Shown one piece after another: positions 44,222-52,603 of a stretch of DNA of 64,000 nucleotides (within the stretch, counting starts at the first letter, position 1; each line of letters begins with the position of its first letter). The notes beneath the pieces are model-generated. The model had not been told where the DNA came from and did not search any database. It saw only the letters and a list, made by a program, of their open reading frames with translations. The DNA lies in the NCBI RefSeq assembly GCF_019145195.1, contig NZ_JAHSTW010000004.1, forward strand, positions 1-64,000, written 5' to 3'. A program made the translations under genes and the position numbers. Source of the DNA: Pseudomonas siliginis (GTDB taxonomy: Bacteria > Pseudomonadota > Gammaproteobacteria > Pseudomonadales > Pseudomonadaceae).

Positions 44222-45871
44222 ATGTTGAAGTTAAAAGCCGTGCGCCCGGAATGGGTGACGTTGTTTGCCAGCGCCTTTTTATTGCTCGGTTTCAATCTGG
44301 TGCTTTGGCAACATCTGTTCGAGATCACCGCCGCCGATGGCAAGGGCATCGCCATGCGCGTGGCGTTCGGCGTGATGATCTTTGCCGCGTTCAACATAGT
44401 CCTGACGTTATTCGCTTTCCGGCCACTGCTTAAACCACTGTTGACCCTGTTGTTTTTAGTCAGCGCCGGCGTGGCTTATTTCATGAGCCAATATGGCGTG
44501 ATGATCGATGCCGGCATGTTGCGCAACTTTGCCGAGACCAACGTCACGGAAGTGCGCGATCTGCTCTCGTTGAAGTTGTTTGCTTATATTCTCTTGCTGG
44601 GTGTCCTGCCGTGTTTGTTGTTGTGGAAAGTTCCGGTCAGTTATCGGCGCTGGCATCGCGAGTTGTTCAGCAAAGTTATTGTCAGTGTTGCCTCGGCGGC
44701 GGTGATCGGTGTTGTCGCACTGGCCAACTACCAAGGCTTATCGTCACTGTTTCGCAATCACCACGAAATTCGCCTGATGCTGGTGCCGAGCAATTACATC
44801 GGTGCGTCCCTGGGCTACCTGCAAGAGCAAGTGGTCTCGGCGCAGCAGCCGTTCATCAAGATCGGCGAAGATGCCCAGCGCAATCCCGACCTGCAGCTAC
44901 AACCCCGCAAATCTCTCACGGTGCTGGTGGTGGGGGAGAGTGCGCGGGCGCAGAACTTCGGCATTCTCGGTTATGACCGCGACACCACCCCGCAACTGGA
45001 CAAGGAAGCGGGGCTGATCGCCTTCACCGATGTGCATTCCTGCGGTACGGAAACGGCGGTCTCGGTGCCATGCATGTTCTCCAACATGGGCCGCAAGGAT
45101 TACAACGCCAGCAAGGCCAGGAATGAAGAGGGCTTGCTCGACGTACTCAAGCGCGCCGGCATTGATGTGATCTGGCGCGATAACCAGTCCGGCTGCAAAG
45201 GCACTTGCGACCGCGTCACGGTGCAGGATGTCAGCAAGTTGCAGGACCCGGCGCTGTGCGCCAACAGCGAATGTCGCGATGAAATCCTCCTGCAAGGTCT
45301 GCAAAGTTTCATCGATCATCTGGACAAGGACACCGTGCTGGTCCTGCACCAGATGGGCAGTCATGGCCCGGACTACTTCAAGCGTTATCCCAAGGAGTAC
45401 GAACACTTCACTCCGGTCTGTGAAAGTAACGCGCTGAACAATTGCAGCCGCGAAAGTATCGTCAACGGTTACGACAACACCTTGGTCTACACCGATCATG
45501 TGCTGGCGAGCCTGATCGATGTGCTGCGCAGCAATCAGGACAAAGTCGACACCGCCATGCTCTATTTGTCGGACCACGGCGAATCGCTGGGCGAGTACAA
45601 CCTGTTTCTGCACGGCACGCCATACATGCTGGCGCCCGAGCAACAAAAGCATGTAGCGATGCTGGCGTGGTTCTCCGACAGCTATCAGAAGGCCTATTCG
45701 GTCGACACCCATTGCCTGCAATTGAGCCGGGACAAGCCGCTGAGCCAGGACAATCTGTTCCACTCGATGCTCGGTCTGCTGGAAGTGCGCAGCAGCGTCT
45801 ATCAGCCGGCGCTGGACATGTTTGCCGGTTGTCGCGGCGCGGTGATCGACGGCGTGTTGGCCAAGCAGTGA
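44222..45871 (+). CDS. eptA: Lipid A phosphoethanolamine transferase EptA
   Basis: This inner-membrane enzyme of 549 residues adds phosphoethanolamine to lipid A, lowering its negative charge and reducing polymyxin binding. Five N-terminal helices (about residues 10-180) precede a periplasmic sulfatase-like domain. Metal and catalytic parts: VVGESARAQNFG, the Thr nucleophile in CGTETAVSVPCMFSNM, and DHGESLGEYNLFLHG. Six or more Cys residues form disulfides. I start at the ATG at 44222; an in-frame ATG at 44171 would add 17 residues but has a poor ribosome site. No PmrAB-type regulator genes are adjacent. Confidence 0.93.
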   Translation: MLKLKAVRPEWVTLFASAFLLLGFNLVLWQHLFEITAADGKGIAMRVAFGVMIFAAFNIVLTLFAFRPLLKPLLTLLFLVSAGVAYFMSQYGVMIDAGMLRNFAETNVTEVRDLLSLKLFAYILLLGVLPCLLLWKVPVSYRRWHRELFSKVIVSVASAAVIGVVALANYQGLSSLFRNHHEIRLMLVPSNYIGASLGYLQEQVVSAQQPFIKIGEDAQRNPDLQLQPRKSLTVLVVGESARAQNFGILGYDRDTTPQLDKEAGLIAFTDVHSCGTETAVSVPCMFSNMGRKDYNASKARNEEGLLDVLKRAGIDVIWRDNQSGCKGTCDRVTVQDVSKLQDPALCANSECRDEILLQGLQSFIDHLDKDTVLVLHQMGSHGPDYFKRYPKEYEHFTPVCESNALNNCSRESIVNGYDNTLVYTDHVLASLIDVLRSNQDKVDTAMLYLSDHGESLGEYNLFLHGTPYMLAPEQQKHVAMLAWFSDSYQKAYSVDTHCLQLSRDKPLSQDNLFHSMLGLLEVRSSVYQPALDMFAGCRGAVIDGVLAKQ

Positions 45872-45881
45872 AGCGTTTCCT

Positions 45882-45911
45882 GCCCGTCGCGCCAATGCGA
45901 CGGGCCTTTCT
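45882..45911 (+). terminator. Rho-independent terminator of eptA
   Basis: GCCCGTCGC (45882-45890) pairs with GCGACGGGC (45897-45905), with CTTTCT after. It separates eptA from rnd. Confidence 0.8.
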
Positions 45912-46034
45912 GTTTCTGCTGTCAGACTATTCTTGCTGACAGGCAAGACATTTCCTTACAGCTCTTGCCCTTCAAAGGCGCGTAAATCGTCGGTGGCGAT
46001 ATATACTGCGCGCCATTCTTCAAGGGAGAGCCGT

Positions 46035-47168
46035 GTGGCTATCGATATTCACTGGATTCGCGACAACGAAAGCCTCGCGCAGTTTTGCGCCGAGTGGCAG
46101 CAGCTGCCGTTCGTTGCCCTCGACACCGAATTCATGCGGGTCGACACCTTCTACCCGATTGCCGGCCTGTTGCAGATCGGCGACGGCAAACGCGCCTACC
46201 TGATCGACCCGCTGACCATCAACGCCTGGCAACCGCTGGCCGCGTTGCTGGAGAACCCGGCGGTGCTGAAAGTCCTGCACGCCTGCAGCGAAGACCTCGA
46301 AGTGCTGTTGCGCCTGACCGGCAGCCTGCCGGCGCCGTTGTTCGACACGCAACTGGCCGCCGCTTACCTGAACCTCGGCTTCTCGATGGGCTATTCGCGT
46401 CTGGTGCAGGAAGTGCTCGGCATCGACCTGCCCAAGGGCGAAACCCGCTCCGACTGGTTGCAGCGCCCGCTGTCCGAAACCCAGATCAGCTACGCCGCCG
46501 AAGACGCAGTGCATCTGGCCGAGGTGTTCGTCGAGTTACGCCCCAAGCTGTCCGCCGACAAGTTCGCCTGGGTGCTGGAGGATGGCGCCGAACTGGTCGC
46601 CAACCTGCGCCGCGAAACCGATCCGTACGAGGTCTATCGCGAGGCGAAACTGGCGTGGAAGCTGTCCCGTGCGCAACTGGCCGTGCTGCGTGAGCTGTGC
46701 GCCTGGCGCGAAAAAGAAGCCCGCGCCCGCGACCTGCCGCGCAACCGCATCGTCCGGGAACACTCGCTGTGGCCCCTGGCCCGCACCCAGCCGGATAACC
46801 TCGCGGCGCTGGGCAAGATCGAAGACATGCACCCGCGTACCGTACGTCAGGACGGTCAGTTTCTGCTTGATCTGATCAAACGCTCTGGCAGTGTGGGGCC
46901 AGATCAATGGCCGCCGGCAGTGCCGGAGCCGTTGCCGATCGAAGCCGCTGCGCTGATCAAGCAACTGCGCGCGCTGGGTCAGGCCGAGGCCGAACGCCTG
47001 GGTATTGCCCCGGAACTGATGCTGCGCAAGAAAACCCTCGAAGCCCTGGTCAAAAGCGGCTTCCCCGAGGGGCCTTACCAATTGCCCGATTCGCTGCGTG
47101 GCTGGCGCCGCGAATTGCTCGGCCAGAAGCTGCTCGACAGCCTGGCCACCGCCGGAGAACAGCCTTGA
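46035..47168 (+). CDS. rnd: Ribonuclease D
   Basis: This 377-residue 3'-5' exonuclease acts in tRNA 3' maturation and RNA turnover. DEDD motifs: [12 protein letters not shown] (Exo I), [12 protein letters not shown] (Exo II) and [12 protein letters not shown] (Exo III), followed by an HRDC domain (about residues 205-285, [20 protein letters not shown]). The GTG at 46035 has AAGGGAG upstream. Its stop codon overlaps the ycgL start, so the two are coupled. Confidence 0.94.
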   Translation: MAIDIHWIRDNESLAQFCAEWQQLPFVALDTEFMRVDTFYPIAGLLQIGDGKRAYLIDPLTINAWQPLAALLENPAVLKVLHACSEDLEVLLRLTGSLPAPLFDTQLAAAYLNLGFSMGYSRLVQEVLGIDLPKGETRSDWLQRPLSETQISYAAEDAVHLAEVFVELRPKLSADKFAWVLEDGAELVANLRRETDPYEVYREAKLAWKLSRAQLAVLRELCAWREKEARARDLPRNRIVREHSLWPLARTQPDNLAALGKIEDMHPRTVRQDGQFLLDLIKRSGSVGPDQWPPAVPEPLPIEAAALIKQLRALGQAEAERLGIAPELMLRKKTLEALVKSGFPEGPYQLPDSLRGWRRELLGQKLLDSLATAGEQP

Positions 47169-47458
47169 AACGTATTTGCTCCATCTACCAAAGCTCCAAG
47201 CGCAGCGGCATGTATCTCTACGTGCTCAAGAGTGATGCGCTCGAGCGCGTGCCGGAAGCGCTGATGACGGCTTTCGGCAAAGCGAAGCATTCCTTCGATC
47301 TGGTGCTGTCGCCGGAGCGCAAGCTGGCCAGCGAAGACATCACCGTGGTTCTGGAAAACCTCGACAAGCAGGGCTATCACCTGCAGATGCCACCGGCCGA
47401 GGACGAGTACATCGAACACTTGCCCGAAGAGTTGCTGCGACGCAACGACCCGGTCTGA
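47165..47458 (+). CDS. ycgL: YcgL-domain protein
   Basis: This 97-residue YcgL-family protein reads [19 protein letters not shown] and later [19 protein letters not shown]. It uses a TTG start at 47165 overlapping the TGA of rnd. The rnd–ycgL order is common in gammaproteobacteria. Biochemical function is unknown. Confidence 0.92.
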   Translation: MKRICSIYQSSKRSGMYLYVLKSDALERVPEALMTAFGKAKHSFDLVLSPERKLASEDITVVLENLDKQGYHLQMPPAEDEYIEHLPEELLRRNDPV

Positions 47459-47462
47459 CCCG

Positions 47463-47484
47463 CGAGGCCCTGTCCTGGGCCTCG
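47463..47484 (+). terminator. Hairpin after ycgL
   Basis: CGAGGCCC pairs with GGGCCTCG across a 6-base loop, directly after the ycgL stop. The T run is poor, so termination may be partial. Confidence 0.5.
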
Positions 47485-47563
47485 GTTAACCCTGGAACTG
47501 TTTTTACCGCGATGGCCGGCCCGAATCCGGCGGCTGTCTGCACGGTTTGCGAAAGGTTTGAAG

Positions 47564-48496
47564 ATGCGCGTTCTGATTGCTGAACACGACCACGCGATAT
47601 ACGCCCGCCTGCTGCGTCAGGCACTGCCCGAGCTTGAAGTCCTGACCAGCGGCGACTCCGCCGAACTGGCGCGGCAGGCCGCCGATTGCCCGGTGTGGCT
47701 GGGCCAGCCGGATCTGCTCGCGACCCTGCTGCGCCAGGGCCATCAACCGCAATGGCTGCAATCGACCTGGGCCGGCATTACGCCGCTGCTGGTCGACGGC
47801 TTGCGCCGCGATTATCGCCTGACCCGCGCCGTGGGGATTTTCGGTCAGGTCATGGCCGAATACGTGCTGACCTACATCCTCGGCCACGAACGCGAAGTGC
47901 TGGCGCGGCTGGTCAGCCAGGTCGAGCGCAAGTGGGACAACCGCAGCGGCCAGAGTCTGGTAGGGCGCAAGGTGCTGATCGTCGGCACCGGTGACATCGG
48001 CCAGAGCGTTGCGCAGTTTCTGCGGCCGTTCGGCGTCGAGCTGTACGGCATCGCCAGCAGTGCCCGCGAACAGGCGCCGTTTGTCGAAGTCGGCGCGCTG
48101 GCCGATCTTCCGCGTCTGGTGGGCGAAGTGGATTACGTGGTCAATCTGCTGCCGAACACCGAACACACCCACGATATCTACGACGCGGCGCTGTTCAAGC
48201 AATTCAAGCCGACCGGATTGTTCATCAACGCCGGGCGTGGTGTCGCAGTGGTCGATGCCGATCTGGTAGAAGCCTTGAAGGAAGGGCATCTGGCCGGCGC
48301 GGTGATCGACGTCTGCCGTCAGGAACCATTGCCGCAACGCCATCCATTCTGGACCGCGTGGGGCTTGCTCCTGACCGGGCACAGCTCGGCACCGACCTCG
48401 CCGGCGCTGATGGTGGATTTGTTTGTGCAGAATCTGAAAGCGTATGAGGCAGGTGAAGCGTTGCGTGGCGAGGTAGATTTCACCCGCGGATATTGA
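47564..48496 (+). CDS. D-2-hydroxyacid dehydrogenase family protein
   Basis: This 310-residue NAD(P)-dependent enzyme has the nucleotide motif VGTGDIGQSVAQ at about 139-150, then VNLLPNTEHTHDI, FINAGRGVAVVD (substrate Arg) and VCRQEPLPQRHPFWTAWGLL with the catalytic Glu and His. Related GhrA-type enzymes reduce glyoxylate and hydroxypyruvate; that role is likely but unproven here. The start at 47564 has AAAGG upstream. Confidence 0.9.
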   Translation: MRVLIAEHDHAIYARLLRQALPELEVLTSGDSAELARQAADCPVWLGQPDLLATLLRQGHQPQWLQSTWAGITPLLVDGLRRDYRLTRAVGIFGQVMAEYVLTYILGHEREVLARLVSQVERKWDNRSGQSLVGRKVLIVGTGDIGQSVAQFLRPFGVELYGIASSAREQAPFVEVGALADLPRLVGEVDYVVNLLPNTEHTHDIYDAALFKQFKPTGLFINAGRGVAVVDADLVEALKEGHLAGAVIDVCRQEPLPQRHPFWTAWGLLLTGHSSAPTSPALMVDLFVQNLKAYEAGEALRGEVDFTRGY

Positions 48497-48512
48497 TCCA
48501 GCGCCGATCATC

Positions 48513-48600
48513 GTGGGAGCGAGCCCGCTCGCGAAGAGGGCGTGTCAGTCGACAACAGCGTGTCTGACACAGCGCTTTCACGAGCAGGCTCGCTGCCACA
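48513..48600. repeat. REPIN
   Basis: A GGGAGCGAGCCCGCTCGC unit (48513-48535) and a slightly diverged inverted copy (48577-48600) after the dehydrogenase gene. Confidence 0.85.
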
Positions 48601-48748
48601 TTGGTTTCAAGGCATAGCCGCCAGTTTGCTCAGCGGGCGACGCTGGCGCTGACAAGCGGATTTACCGACAGTCGCCAGCGCTTGGCCCCCGCACCCGCTG
48701 GCACTAGACTGGCGGCCTTTTCACCACCTTGATGTTGATGCTTGAGCC

Positions 48749-49198
48749 ATGGCCGCCATAGTCGAACCGTTCTGGAAACGCAAAACCCTCGATCAACTCG
48801 ATCACGAGGAATGGGAATCGCTGTGCGACGGCTGCGGTCTGTGCTGCCTGCAAAAGCTCGAGGACGAAGAAGACAACAGCGTCTATTACACGCGCATCGC
48901 CTGCAAACTGCTGGATCTGAAAACCTGCCAGTGCAGCGATTATCCGAACCGGATCAAGTTTGTCCCTGACTGCATTCAGCTCACGCCGGGTCAGGCGGAA
49001 GAATTCAAATGGCTACCGCCGACCTGTGGTTATCGTCTGGTCAGCGAGGGCAAGGATCTGCCGTTATGGCATCACCTGGTGTGTGGCGACCGCGACGCGG
49101 TGCACCATGAGCGGATTTCCCAGTCCGGGCGCATGCTCGCCGAAGGCAGCGTGCCGGAAGATGACTGGGAAGATCATCTGATCTTTCGCGCGGGCTGA
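48749..49198 (+). CDS. YcgN-family cysteine-cluster protein
   Basis: The protein has 149 residues with the cluster [10 protein letters not shown] at about 27-36 and further Cys in [20 protein letters not shown] and VCGD, typical of the YkgJ/UPF0260 (YcgN) family. A zinc or iron–sulfur site is likely. Function unknown. The ribosome site is weak (TTGAG). It is convergent with the gene at 49311. Confidence 0.9.
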   Translation: MAAIVEPFWKRKTLDQLDHEEWESLCDGCGLCCLQKLEDEEDNSVYYTRIACKLLDLKTCQCSDYPNRIKFVPDCIQLTPGQAEEFKWLPPTCGYRLVSEGKDLPLWHHLVCGDRDAVHHERISQSGRMLAEGSVPEDDWEDHLIFRAG

Positions 49199-49225
49199 AA
49201 TTTTCTCGCTTCAGGTATATCGCAA

Positions 49226-49279
49226 TCGCTGGCAAGCCAGCTCCCACAGGTTTTTCTGTGGGAGCTGGCTTGCCAGCGA
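49226..49279. terminator. Perfect 24-bp inverted repeat between convergent genes
   Basis: Two exact 24-base arms containing GAGCTGGCTTGCCAGC flank the 6-base loop GTTTTT. It belongs to a different REP variant (GGGAGCTGGCTTGCCAGCGA). It lies between two converging genes and probably serves as a two-way transcription stop. Confidence 0.75.
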
Positions 49280-49310
49280 AGAGGCCATCAGCGGCGCTGA
49301 AAATCCCGGA

Positions 49311-49688
49311 TCAGACGCCGGCCTTCGGCGAGACCAGCGAATCATTGCCGGTGACGGTGGCTGTTTCAGTGGCCACTTCGGCATTGGTCTTCAACTTGCT
49401 CAGTTCTTCTCCGGCGCGTTCGATCTTCGCCCGCACGTTGTTCATGTCCTGACGACCTTTTTCCAACAGGCTTTTCGCCGAGCAGTGCCCGGTAATGCCA
49501 CGGGCCACGGCCATGCCGCCGAGCGCCACTTGAATCAGGCCGAACACGCCGCCACGGCGCAGGCCCTTGCCGACCATCAGCACGCCGCCGGTCAACGAGC
49601 CGACGCGCTCCCAGCCATGCACATTCTTGTGCGAAGGCGACTGGAACGGGGTGGATTCGATGCGTTCTACGCGTTTGAGCTCGCTCAT
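49311..49688 (-). CDS. DUF2892-like small membrane protein
   Basis: A 125-residue protein with an internal hydrophobic, Gly-rich part (VGSLTGGVLMVGKGLRRGG, FGLIQVALGGMAVARGITGH) forming two short membrane segments, and a charged C-terminal helix (KGRQDMNNVRAKIERAGEEL). It fits the DUF2892 (YgaP transmembrane) pattern. Function unknown. GGAGATA precedes the ATG. Confidence 0.8.
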   Translation of the reverse strand: MSELKRVERIESTPFQSPSHKNVHGWERVGSLTGGVLMVGKGLRRGGVFGLIQVALGGMAVARGITGHCSAKSLLEKGRQDMNNVRAKIERAGEELSKLKTNAEVATETATVTGNDSLVSPKAGV

Positions 49689-49769
49689 GGTCTATCTCCA
49701 GGCAGGGTGCGATTGATAGATAAGCTGACTGCCCGGGCGGTCAGCTTGTTCCATCGAATGTGCGACGCT

Positions 49770-50240
49770 TCAGCGGAATTTCGGCCCGGAGCGGGTGTTC
49801 AGGCCTTTGGCCATGCGGTCGTAGAGCACGACGTTGACCGTGGCGGCGAGGTTCATGCAGCCGGTGGTCGGGATGTACACGACGTCTTCGCACCAGTCGC
49901 GAATCTCTTTATCCAGCGAACCGTCCTCGGGGCCGAAGATGTACAGGGCGCGGTCGGGGTGGGTGTATTCCGGCAGCGGCCGGGCGCCTTCGACCAGTTC
50001 TACCGCGACGGGCACGCAGTTGAGCGGAAGGATTTTTTTCAGGTCGTCGATGCCGATCAACGGAATGTCGTAGTGCACGCGCTTGGTGTCGGTAACGAAA
50101 TCGGCCGCGCGTTCATAACGCTTGCCGGTGTAGAACACCGACGCCACGCCGTAACAGCCCGCGGCGCGCATCACCGAACCGACGTTCTCGGGTGATTTGG
50201 GGTTATACAAACCAATGCAGCTGTACCGTTTGTCTGCCAC
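49770..50240 (-). CDS. TrmH/SpoU-family RNA methyltransferase
   Basis: This 156-residue SPOUT RNA 2'-O-methyltransferase has an early ligand block NPKSPENVGSVMRAAGCYG (about 13-31), YIFGPEDGSL and the knot motif IPTTGCMNLAATVNVVLYDR. It methylates a ribose in tRNA or rRNA with SAM; the exact site cannot be told. The GTG at 50240 gives a normal N-terminus (VADKRYSCIGLYNP); the frame extends upstream into a REPIN and should not be used. Confidence 0.9.
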   Translation of the reverse strand: MADKRYSCIGLYNPKSPENVGSVMRAAGCYGVASVFYTGKRYERAADFVTDTKRVHYDIPLIGIDDLKKILPLNCVPVAVELVEGARPLPEYTHPDRALYIFGPEDGSLDKEIRDWCEDVVYIPTTGCMNLAATVNVVLYDRMAKGLNTRSGPKFR

Positions 50241-50331
50241 GAGCGGGGTGCCTTCGGGAAAAAGAGGGCGATTATACGGGGATTGGGGGAGGGCGGGCAG
50301 ATTCGAGATTTGTGGTGTCTGGCCGGCCGCC

Positions 50332-50396
50332 TTCGCGAGCAGGCTCGCTCCCACAGGGGAACGCATTCCAACTGTGGGAGCGAGCCTGCTCGCGAA
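50332..50396. repeat. REPIN
   Basis: Inverted copy (50332-50355) then direct copy (50373-50396) of the GGGAGCGAGCCTGCTCGC element, separated by only 17 bases. Confidence 0.9.
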
Positions 50397-50422
50397 AGGG
50401 CCAGCTCAGGCGATGAAGATCT

Positions 50423-50794
50423 TCAGTCTTCTTTTTTCATCAGGCCAGCCAGGGCCGCAAACGGGTTATGCGTGGCCTTGGCGATCTTCGGTGTGCTCAG
50501 CGAGCCGTCGCCGAAATACTGCTGATCGGTGTAACGCGAGTGTTCGTTGTCGTGGCAATACAGGCACAACAGCTCCCAGTTCGAGCCGTCCTGCGGGTTG
50601 TTGTCGTGGTTGTGGTCGCGGTGATGCACGGTCAGTTCGCTCAGGCGCTTGCCGGAAAACTCACGGGCGCAGCGGCCGCAAACGTGCGGGTACATCTTCA
50701 GGGCCTTGTCGCGGTAGCCCATTTCCTTGTCGCGCTGGTTGTCGGCGAGGATGCGGTCCAGCTTCGACGTGTTGGTGGGGGTGGACGAACTCAT
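50423..50794 (-). CDS. yajD: YajD-like HNH nuclease
   Basis: This 123-residue HNH protein has zinc Cys pairs in CGRCAREF and LCLYCHDNEH, and the catalytic stretch LTVHHRDHNHDNNP. It is close to the YajD family, whose members may cut DNA, though the cell role is unknown. AAAGGTGA precedes the ATG at 50794. The downstream half (KATHNPFAALAGLMKKED) is charged and less conserved. Confidence 0.88.
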   Translation of the reverse strand: MSSSTPTNTSKLDRILADNQRDKEMGYRDKALKMYPHVCGRCAREFSGKRLSELTVHHRDHNHDNNPQDGSNWELLCLYCHDNEHSRYTDQQYFGDGSLSTPKIAKATHNPFAALAGLMKKED

Positions 50795-50843
50795 GGGTTC
50801 ACCTTTGCAGAAAGACTGATGACGGTTATGCGCAGAGTTTAGC

Positions 50844-51530
50844 TCAGCCCTTGAGCTTCTCGGCAATCCAGATCGTGTGACGGGTGCCCTTGTTGCCGTG
50901 GGCGAAGACCTGGACTTCTTCGGCCTTGAAGCCGGCCTTCTTCAATTTGTCGGAAAACTGTCGGTCGGCGCTGGCCGACCACACCGCGAGCACGCCTTTG
51001 GGGCGCAGGGCCTTGGCGCAGGCATTCAGACCCGCGGCGGAGTACAGCCAGCTGTTGGCCTTCTGGGTCAGGCCTTCAGGGCCGTTGTCGACGTCGAGCA
51101 TGATCGCATCGAAACCGTTCGGCTCGCTTTGCAGCACATTGGCCACATCTTCCTGACGGATCACCGTGCGCGGGTCGAGCAATGGCCGACCGGATTTCTC
51201 CCCGAGCGGGCCGCGATTCCACTCGACCACGCCGGGCACCAGCTCAGCCACTACCACTTCGGCGGACTTGCCCAGGTTCTTGAGTGCCGAGGCGAGGGTG
51301 AAACCCATGCCCAGGCCGCCGATCAACACCCGCGAATTCGGCCGGCCGGCGACCTTGCGGCAGGGAATCTCGGCCAGCGCATCTTCAGAACCGTGCATGC
51401 GCGTGTTCATCAACTGCCCGCCGTCGCCGCCCTGGATCTTGATGACGAAATCCTCGCCATACTCGAACAGGCACAGGGCACCGCCGTTTTCAGGGATCGG
51501 GGTGGTGTCGAGCAGAACGGAACGTTTCAT
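50844..51530 (-). CDS. Spermidine synthase-like methyltransferase-fold protein
   Basis: This 228-residue protein shares the Rossmann core of spermidine synthases: LIGGLGMGFTLASAL (cofactor loop), VVVAELVPGVVEWN and MLDVDNGPEGLTQ. It lacks the long N-terminal domain of SpeE, so aminopropyl transfer is uncertain; related proteins are often called fused or spermidine-synthase-like. The start at 51530 is used. Followed by yajD on the same strand. Confidence 0.82.
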   Translation of the reverse strand: MKRSVLLDTTPIPENGGALCLFEYGEDFVIKIQGGDGGQLMNTRMHGSEDALAEIPCRKVAGRPNSRVLIGGLGMGFTLASALKNLGKSAEVVVAELVPGVVEWNRGPLGEKSGRPLLDPRTVIRQEDVANVLQSEPNGFDAIMLDVDNGPEGLTQKANSWLYSAAGLNACAKALRPKGVLAVWSASADRQFSDKLKKAGFKAEEVQVFAHGNKGTRHTIWIAEKLKG

Positions 51531-51610
51531 GGAAATCTCTACAAGGGGGAAGGCAAGCAGGCGCGTTGGGAGTAGCCTGAGCAAAGACTAGAGGCCAAAC
51601 GGAGCCCTTG

Positions 51611-51895
51611 ATGAAGCGCACCATTCTAACGGTCATTACCCTGGCCGCGCTCGCGATTACTGCGGTGCAGGCCCAGCAGAGCGTTCCGGTCAGCCCGACG
51701 CCGCAACCCGGTTCGCCCGGCACCGCGACGCCGACGCCGTATCCGCAGATCACCCCGATCACCCTGCCCAAGTCGGGCGCCGGCAGCGGCAGCCCACCGC
51801 TGGTACCGATCGAAATGCCCAGCCCGCCGAGCAAGGATCAACCGGTGCCGGGCATCGAGCCGAACGGCAACAAGGTCAAATCCCCCGGCGGTTAA
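51611..51895 (+). CDS. Secreted Pro/Ser-rich small protein
   Basis: A 94-residue protein starts MKRTILTVITLAALAITAVQ followed by AQ, a clear signal peptide. The mature part is Pro, Ser and Gly rich (TPYPQITPITLPKSG, IEMPSPPSKDQPVPG) with no Cys and is probably disordered in the periplasm. Function unknown. GGAG precedes the ATG at 51611. Its stop overlaps the end of the convergent gene by four bases. Confidence 0.8.
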   Translation: MKRTILTVITLAALAITAVQAQQSVPVSPTPQPGSPGTATPTPYPQITPITLPKSGAGSGSPPLVPIEMPSPPSKDQPVPGIEPNGNKVKSPGG

Positions 51896-52365
51896 ACCTG
51901 TTGCGCGGCGAGTTGGCCGTCGGCCATGCGCAGGCGTTTGGACAGCGAGACGGCGAGGGCGCGGATGATCTTTGCGGCGATTTTTGGTGCGTCGTTGAGC
52001 ATTTTTTCCAGCGAGTCCTTGCCCAGGTTGAGCAACTGACAGTTGCTCGCCGCGATACACGTGGCCGAGCGGCGCTCGCCATCGAGCACGGCCATTTCAC
52101 CGAAGGCGCGGCCGCTGCGCAGGGTGGCCATGGTGATCACCTGGCCGTCGGCGCCGGTTTTCTGCACGGCGACCTGGCCGGTGTGGATGATGCACATGAA
52201 ACTGCCGGCATCACCCTCGCGAAAAATCGCCTCGCCCTCAGCCACGGTGCTGATGCTGAAGTAACCGGAAGCGGCCGCAAAGTCGGCCAGCTGCAATTGA
52301 TCGAACAGGCCACAGTCCATCAGCCAGTCGCGGATTTCGTTGTTCAGAAAGGTCGGTTCGGACAT
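51892..52365 (-). CDS. Cyclic-nucleotide-binding domain protein without DNA-binding domain
   Basis: A 157-residue protein formed almost entirely by a cNMP-binding beta-roll: EGEAIFREGDAGSFMCIIHTG (first strands) and FGEMAVLDGERRSATCIA, the phosphate-binding cassette with Glu and Arg. The C-terminal helix (APKIAAKIIRALAVSLSKRL) is not followed by a helix-turn-helix, unlike Crp. It may sense cAMP or cGMP and act through protein contacts. Ligand is inferred. Confidence 0.86.
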   Translation of the reverse strand: MSEPTFLNNEIRDWLMDCGLFDQLQLADFAAASGYFSISTVAEGEAIFREGDAGSFMCIIHTGQVAVQKTGADGQVITMATLRSGRAFGEMAVLDGERRSATCIAASNCQLLNLGKDSLEKMLNDAPKIAAKIIRALAVSLSKRLRMADGQLAAQQV

Positions 52366-52430
52366 GTCGGTGCGGTCTTTATTGTTTTCACATTTCAAGG
52401 CTATACACGGATCCCGTAGGAACGGGCTTT

Positions 52431-52562
52431 TGTGGCGAGGGGATTTATCCCCGCTCGGCTGCGCAGCAGTCGCAAGTCCTGCCAACTCGGTGCTTCAGAA
52501 ATACTGAGTTTGCAGGTTTTGGGGCCGCTTCGCAGCCCAACGGGGATAAATCCCATCGCCAC
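52431..52562. repeat. Large inverted repeat of the GGGGATTTATCCCC family
   Basis: TGTGGCGAGGGGATTTATCC at the left pairs with the inverted GGGGATAAATCCCATCGCCA at the right, with inner words GCTGCGCAGCAGTCGC and CGCTTCGCAGCCC. A second element of the same kind lies at 56902-57022. It fills the gap between the cNMP protein and ptrB. Confidence 0.85.
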
Positions 52563-52603
52563 AATGGGTCTGGAATTAAGACCCAAGTGACCGACGGAGT
52601 TCC

